From Tetraselmis striata (lineage: Eukaryota; Chlorophyta; Chlorodendrophyceae; Chlorodendrales; Chlorodendraceae): a stretch of 64,000 nt of DNA. How positions within the stretch are numbered: the stretch's first letter is position 1; each line of letters starts with the position of its first letter. A program made the translations under genes and the position numbers. The notes under the pieces are model-generated. The model worked only from the letters and a program-made list of their open reading frames with translations. It was not told the DNA's origin and ran no database searches. Below, piece after piece: positions 59,591-64,000 of the stretch. The DNA is taken from the NCBI GenBank assembly GCA_006384855.1, contig VCJN01001147.1, forward strand, positions 62,001 to 126,000. The letters are read 5' to 3'.

Positions 59591-62500
59591 TCCTATCCTC
59601 ACTTCAGGATAAGAGGCTGCCCATGCTGCGTGGAGTGCCTACCTCTTGTTCTTCAAGTTGATATTGCGGCCCATAATGGCTGACTCCCCCCTGGGGTCTT
59701 TACCCCCTGACCCGGTGCCGGACTTCCGCGACAACCGTATGTCGCGCATTGGAAGCGTGGTGATCTAGACACGTTGCTCGCCCTCGCGCGCACGCATGCC
59801 TATGTTCGGGCTACTCCTCGTGATTACGTGGCTCCGGCATCGGCCACTTGTGGGGACCCACCCCCGGTAACCAAACGCCAAGTTGCTTGGGCCTCGGCCT
59901 TGGCTGCGGTGGGCGAGTACAACCGCACAGCTGCCGCCCTTCATCACTCAGTCCCGCTCGCGCCCGCTGGCCCGCGGTTTCACAACGAGCTCCTCCGGTT
60001 GAATCCCCAGACCCCGGACCTTGCTCCTTGCGCGCTCCCGAATCCGTTCTCGTTGGACCGCCTCACTTTCCCTGAGAACTCGGTGGACGTTTGCGACGTA
60101 TTGTCCAATAGCCCCAATGGTTCCTCGATGGCGTCCGCTTTGAGGCTCCCCGTGCCCTCTGCTCGCGCTCCCACCTGCGTGGCATCGCTGAGGCCATCGC
60201 GAATGCGGAGGTCCTTGCTGGTGTCGCCCATTTCCTTTCCTCCGCTACTTTGCTACCCCTAGATAAGCTCACGTCGGCGGAGCGCAAAGCGTTGGAATTC
60301 AATGCTGGAGACATGAAGGGCTCGGTTCGGCCCATTGGCATCGGCAGGGTGCTCGTCCGGTACGCTATGCGCGTCCCCTTGCGCGCTCAAGCCGAGCCCA
60401 TCGCCCAATGGCTTGCCGCCCGCGGCCACTTCGGCTTTGGCGTTAAGGGTAGCGTGGAATTAGTTCAATTCCTTGTGCGATCTCTCCTAGACTCAGATCC
60501 ATCCCTCGTCTTGGTGCAGCTCGACGTCGAGTACGCGTTCGATTCTTTCTACCGTTCCGAAATGTTCCGCACACTGTTTGAGGCCCCGTTTGGCAGCTTT
60601 TGCTGCGTTCGGTGATCATGCTTTATGGTCAAGAGTCCAATATGTACGTTTTCAACGGCTCGTCCCAACCCGGCCCCTCTGTCCGGATTCCAAGCCGTCG
60701 AGGGCCCGCCATGGTTGCGACCTCGGCCCCATCCTGTTCGCCGCCGTCGCTGCCCGAGTGTATGCTCGCATGGCCGCGGCTGACCCCAGCCACTCAGTAT
60801 TGGCAGCCTTCTCTGACGACGCCAACCTGGTCGGCACTGGTCACGGACTTGCGCTTGCTACATGGGTGGCCTCGTCCGCTTTTGCCGCCGTTGGGTTAAG
60901 CGTCACCATTCGCAAACGACAAGCATATTGTTAGCTTGGCTCTTCGTCCGCGTTCGGCGCCCTTCCTTTTGGGCATTTGTTGCATGGTGCTGCAGCCTCC
61001 TCGTCCGGAATCAAGGTGCTTAGTGCCCGAGTGGCCTCGGCTACTTTCGCCCGGGACTTGTTCACCATTTCTGGCTCCCGGCTTATCGGTTTGGCCGACC
61101 ACTACCACTCCCACACCACTACTCTTTTGCTGCAGGTTTGCGGCCGCCGTTTCGGCCACCACCTCCGCTCCACGCCTCGGGGCTTGGGTCGGTCTGAGGG
61201 GTATGGCGACACCATTACGTCCTTCCTCGAAGATACAGACGCCGCCGCGTTTTCAACGCTCGCCGGCATTTGGGGTGTTAGCCCCGACCTCTTGGATAAG
61301 CCCTCCATGCGCACGTAGCTGTCCCTCCCAGTCCAATTTGGCGGCCTCGGGTTCGGCGATCATGTGGGTATCGCAGATGCCTCCCACATCGGCGCTGCCG
61401 CCCTTGTGGTTAGCCAAGCTGTGACTTTCCTCCGTGCTCAACACGCCACCCTGAGCGACGCCGGCGCGTTCCTTTCCTAGACGTCAGGCGCATCCAGCCC
61501 TCATAGCCTATACCTTGTTGGAGCGTCCTCGATTCATCAGGCTTTGGCCACCCAAGCGTTGGCGCCCGATGCCGGCGCCAACGACGTGTCGGCGGCGCCG
61601 ATATGGGCTGTCGATCTTCGCGCTGCTCATACCCGTGTTGTTGACGAGTGTGGAGACGGGGTGCTCGAGGATCTAGCGGGGCCGTTGGCCTCCCCTCCAA
61701 GCGCTCTCCCGTTCCCTGTGCTGGCTGCTCAACCGCAGGGGCTGAGCCGGCGTCATCGATGCGCTCGGGGGCCGACCCCCAAGCTATCCCGCACTACTCG
61801 GACTTGCCCTTGCACTCCATGCGGAAAGTCCAGGAAACCCTGAGCCACCGCATCCACACGGTCCGCTTCGCAAAGCTTGCTGCGCGGATGCCTACAAGCG
61901 GCCCTGACAGTAACCGCTTCCGGGGCCGCCTCTTACTCGATGCGACGACGTTCCTGGTGATTGATCCTCCAAGTGAGGGTCGCCTTGGTGAAGTCCGTGA
62001 GCGTTCCCCTGAGTACTACGATTCCATGTTCCACGTTGCCACTTGCCGCCCATTTGGCCTTCCGGCGGCTCTTGTCCTCTCCCTCGGCGAGCCATGCCCT
62101 TGTTCTTTTTGCTCCTTCTCGGTACAAGGCATGCTGGCCCGTTTTGAGGATGCTGGCGTGGAATTTGCTCCTTCGGCTTGGGCGATCGCGTACGCTGTAG
62201 TTCACGTGGGACGTTGCTCTGGGGGCGACTCGTCCAATCACACCGCACACGAGTGGGCGGCACATGGCCTTTCCGACGTTTGCCACGACGTTAAGTCCGC
62301 CCAGGGCGTGGGTGTCCAAATCGTCCTTACGGACCCATCGGTGCTTGTTTTCTTCCGAAGGGCAGCGACGGCCGGACGGCCGATGTTGGGCTTTTTGGGT
62401 ATGGTGATATCCGCGGAAACACGGTTGCTGTCAATACCACCATTGCCCCTATCCTCGGAGTGTCAAGCTGGGATCGAACGACTGCATTGCGGGCCGCAGA

Positions 62501-63145
62501 GCGCCACAACATCCAAAACTATGACGCAGGTGTCCAAAACGCCGCCGGCATGCTTCGCTTATTTGTTCCTTTCGCCGTCTCCGAGTTCGGCTCGCTTGCC
62601 CCGCACGCTGAGGCTTTCTTGGTGGAGCTTGCGAAAGCTAGCCACACGCACACTAGCCACAAAATCGGCTAGCTCTTATCTGCATGGCGTCGCCGTTTCG
62701 CCTTGCTCATCAACATGGAACATGCAGACGACGTTCTTGGCGGGGTCGCGGCGGCGCACGCGGCACGTGATGGTGCTCCTGCGCCTGCGCCGCATCGCTC
62801 GTCAGCATGTGTTGCTATGACCCGGGTCATCGGCTGCAAGCGTACTCGCCGCGGCAGATGGCCTACCCCGGGGCGGTGGTCCCCATTGGTTTCATGTTTA
62901 CTTGTCGGTCTTTCTGGTCGTTCCTTGGCTTCGGTGCTTCCCTTGACCCTTTGGTTCCTTGGCAGCTTGGCGACTTCGGGGCCCCTTGGCCCTTCCTTGG
63001 TTCTTGGCCTCCTGCTTGACCTTGGTTTCAGGCTTATGTCTCTCTTTTGCTGGCAACCTTTCAGAGTTGCTTTTAGTTCCGTTTTTAGGGCGCATATGTT
63101 TTAAAAGCATTCATGTTAAACTAGGTAAATGTCCTATCCTCACTT
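59591..63145 (+). mobile_element. LINE B copy 1, 3.5 kb with 14-bp target duplication
   Basis: The exact direct repeat TCCTATCCTCACTT at 59591-59604 and 63132-63145 brackets a 3,527-bp intronless non-LTR retrotransposon on plus. It ends in CATGTTAAACTAGGTAAATG without a long poly(A). Three other pieces of the family are in the window (49.1-51.2 kb, 21.1 kb, 27.7 kb). The coding part has RT motifs and a C-terminal endonuclease-like domain but several frame changes. Confidence 0.9.
59676..62672 (+). pseudogene. LINE B polyprotein: RT and restriction-like endonuclease, frameshifted
   Basis: Frames in order: a short ATG frame at 59676; a weakly coding N-terminal stretch to 60250; RT motifs V-R-P-I-G-I-G (about 60326) and L-V-Q-L-D-V-E-Y-A-F-D-S (motif A, about 60510-60545); then, in a second frame, H-G-C-D-L-G-P-I-L-F-A (motif B) and F-S-D-D-A-N-L-V (motif C, 60810-60833); L-P-V-Q-F-G-G-L-G near 61330; and the frame 61648-62820 with the C-terminal domain. 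Stops and shifts between these make it nonfunctional. The endonuclease reading (R-P ... V-P-F-A-V-S-E-F-G-S-L-A-P-H) is clearer when copy 2 is compared. Confidence 0.85.
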
Positions 63146-63196
63146 AAAACATTAAGCGGCACCTGTACGTATATGTTAAGACCCATATGAAAACGT

Positions 63197-63511
63197 GACA
63201 CATGTGCACATGTGTCGCCACATGTGCACATGTGTCATCGGGGGACACATCTGCACATGTGTCATTTTGCTTTTGACACATGTGCAGATGTGTTGCCTCG
63301 TGACACATCTGCATATGTGTCAAAATCAAAACGACACATATGCACATGTGCTAGCACATGTACACATATGTCATTTTTCCGGCTGATCACGACACATGTG
63401 CACATGAGGCATGAACAGTATGGCTCATGTGCATATGTGTGGCCCGACACGTCACACATGTGCACATGTGTCATTTTCGAGAGTGAGATAAGACACATAT
63501 GAATATACGTT
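63197..63511. repeat. Array of a 20-bp palindrome
   Basis: Ten or eleven perfect or near-perfect copies of GACACATGTGCACATGTGTC lie in 315 bp with spacers of 0 to about 28 bp. Variants change one or two bases (CATCTG, CATATG) while mostly keeping the dyad. It lies between the LINE B target duplication and a CXC-domain ORF. It could be an array of protein-binding sites (each unit holds two CACATGTG E-box-like dyads), a satellite, or transposon subterminal repeats. Confidence 0.9.
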
Positions 63512-63733
63512 CATTTTCGTCCGCGGAATTTGAGCGTGGGGTTCTAATTTAGAATTATTGAAATATAAATATTCCGGAAGGCACAAATTAATTATTTAAG
63601 CATGCCGGCCACTCGTTTGATGCCCTTAAAATGTATACTAAGGCACTACAGAGCAACATCAGCCAGCAATATACAAAAGGATGTCGTCAGCATTTAGACA
63701 ATGGCAAAGTTAGTGTTGGCAGGTGTCATATCA
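63512..63733. other. AT-rich spacer
   Basis: AT-rich, no ORF or recognised element; it lies immediately 3' of the CXC-domain ORF. Confidence 0.4.
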
Positions 63734-63994
63734 TTACATTGCTGCGCACTTTAGGACACGGACATGGGTCAGAACTTGGCTAGTGGAAGCACCCTCGTCG
63801 TAAATGTTCTCACATTTACTGTTGCCATTCTGACACCCGGAGTTGCATTTCCTGCGTGCTTTGCGGCATGCGCATACATTGGTTCTGCACGGACCCTTGC
63901 AACTACACCTCAACACACCCTGGCCAGCAAATAGGGATACAGAAGCCGAAGCATTGCGCACTGATATCTGTTTCCAGTTGGCTTCTCTCGCCAT
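63734..63994 (-). CDS. CXC-type Cys-rich domain protein, probably partial at the right edge
   Basis: The frame ends at 63734 and has its first ATG in the window at 63994; the true start may lie outside. The 86 residues include a compact cysteine array (R-C-S-C-K-G-P-C-R-T-N-V-C-A-C-R-K-A-R-R-K-C-N-S-G-C-Q-N) of the tesmin/TSO1-like CXC type. In animals similar short CXC modules occur in integrase-derived genes, so a mobile-element origin is possible; host CXC proteins also exist in plants and algae. The function is unassigned beyond likely metal or DNA binding. Confidence 0.6.
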   Translation of the reverse strand: MAREANWKQISVRNASASVSLFAGQGVLRCSCKGPCRTNVCACRKARRKCNSGCQNGNSKCENIYDEGASTSQVLTHVRVLKCAAM

Positions 63995-64000
63995 TGTTCA

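Noticed and set aside
63197-63511. CRISPR-like repeat array
   Set aside because: Spacers vary from 0 to about 28 bp, the repeat is itself a full palindrome, and the DNA is eukaryotic with no cas genes.

Overview
The window is eukaryotic nuclear DNA, most likely from a GC-rich chlorophyte green alga. Reasons: five intron-dense genes with GT-AG (and at least two probable GC-AG) introns; a plant-type class II DAHP synthase with a transit-peptide-like N-terminus; a cyanobacterial/plastid-type Der (EngA) GTPase; and LINE and piggyBac elements in the same contig. No rRNA, tRNA, CRISPR or bacterial operon structure was seen. The species cannot be named from sequence alone.

Layout. 1-3.85 kb is a nest of one LINE family (called A here), in both orientations, one copy with a 17-bp target-site duplication. 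4.3-8.8 kb (+) encodes a Gln-rich, bZIP-like coiled-coil protein in 7 exons. 10.5-14.1 kb (+) is class II DAHP synthase in 8 exons, fully reconstructed with consistent phases (522 aa). 18.1-27.2 kb (-) is the double-GTPase ribosome-assembly factor Der in 13 exons (574 aa if one extra base is discounted). 31.5-36.7 kb (-) is a type II membrane, Golgi-style glycosyltransferase-like protein in about 12 exons. 38.8-48.6 kb (+) is a four-BRCT protein with a Tudor-like segment, at least 14 exons. From 48.6 kb to the end the DNA is mostly mobile: LINE B copies at 49.1-51.2 kb (-) and 59.6-63.1 kb (+), both bounded by target-site duplications; a piggyBac-type remnant at 52.2-54.7 kb; satellite-like palindrome clusters; and a partial CXC-domain ORF at the right edge.

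The five host genes are functionally unrelated (aromatic amino acid synthesis, plastid ribosome assembly, glycosylation, DNA-damage or chromatin signalling, probable transcription regulation), as expected of a eukaryotic chromosome. What ties the window together is repeat biology. Introns carry long homopolymers, usually a sense-strand C-run just after the 5' splice site. A ~150-bp repeat family sits almost only in introns (about 12 copies, seven within Der). A comparison of two LINE A copies shows a G-tract lengthening inside a once-coding sequence. Four otherwise well-preserved genes each show one one-base discrepancy in their reading frame, so assembly errors at homopolymers are a real possibility.
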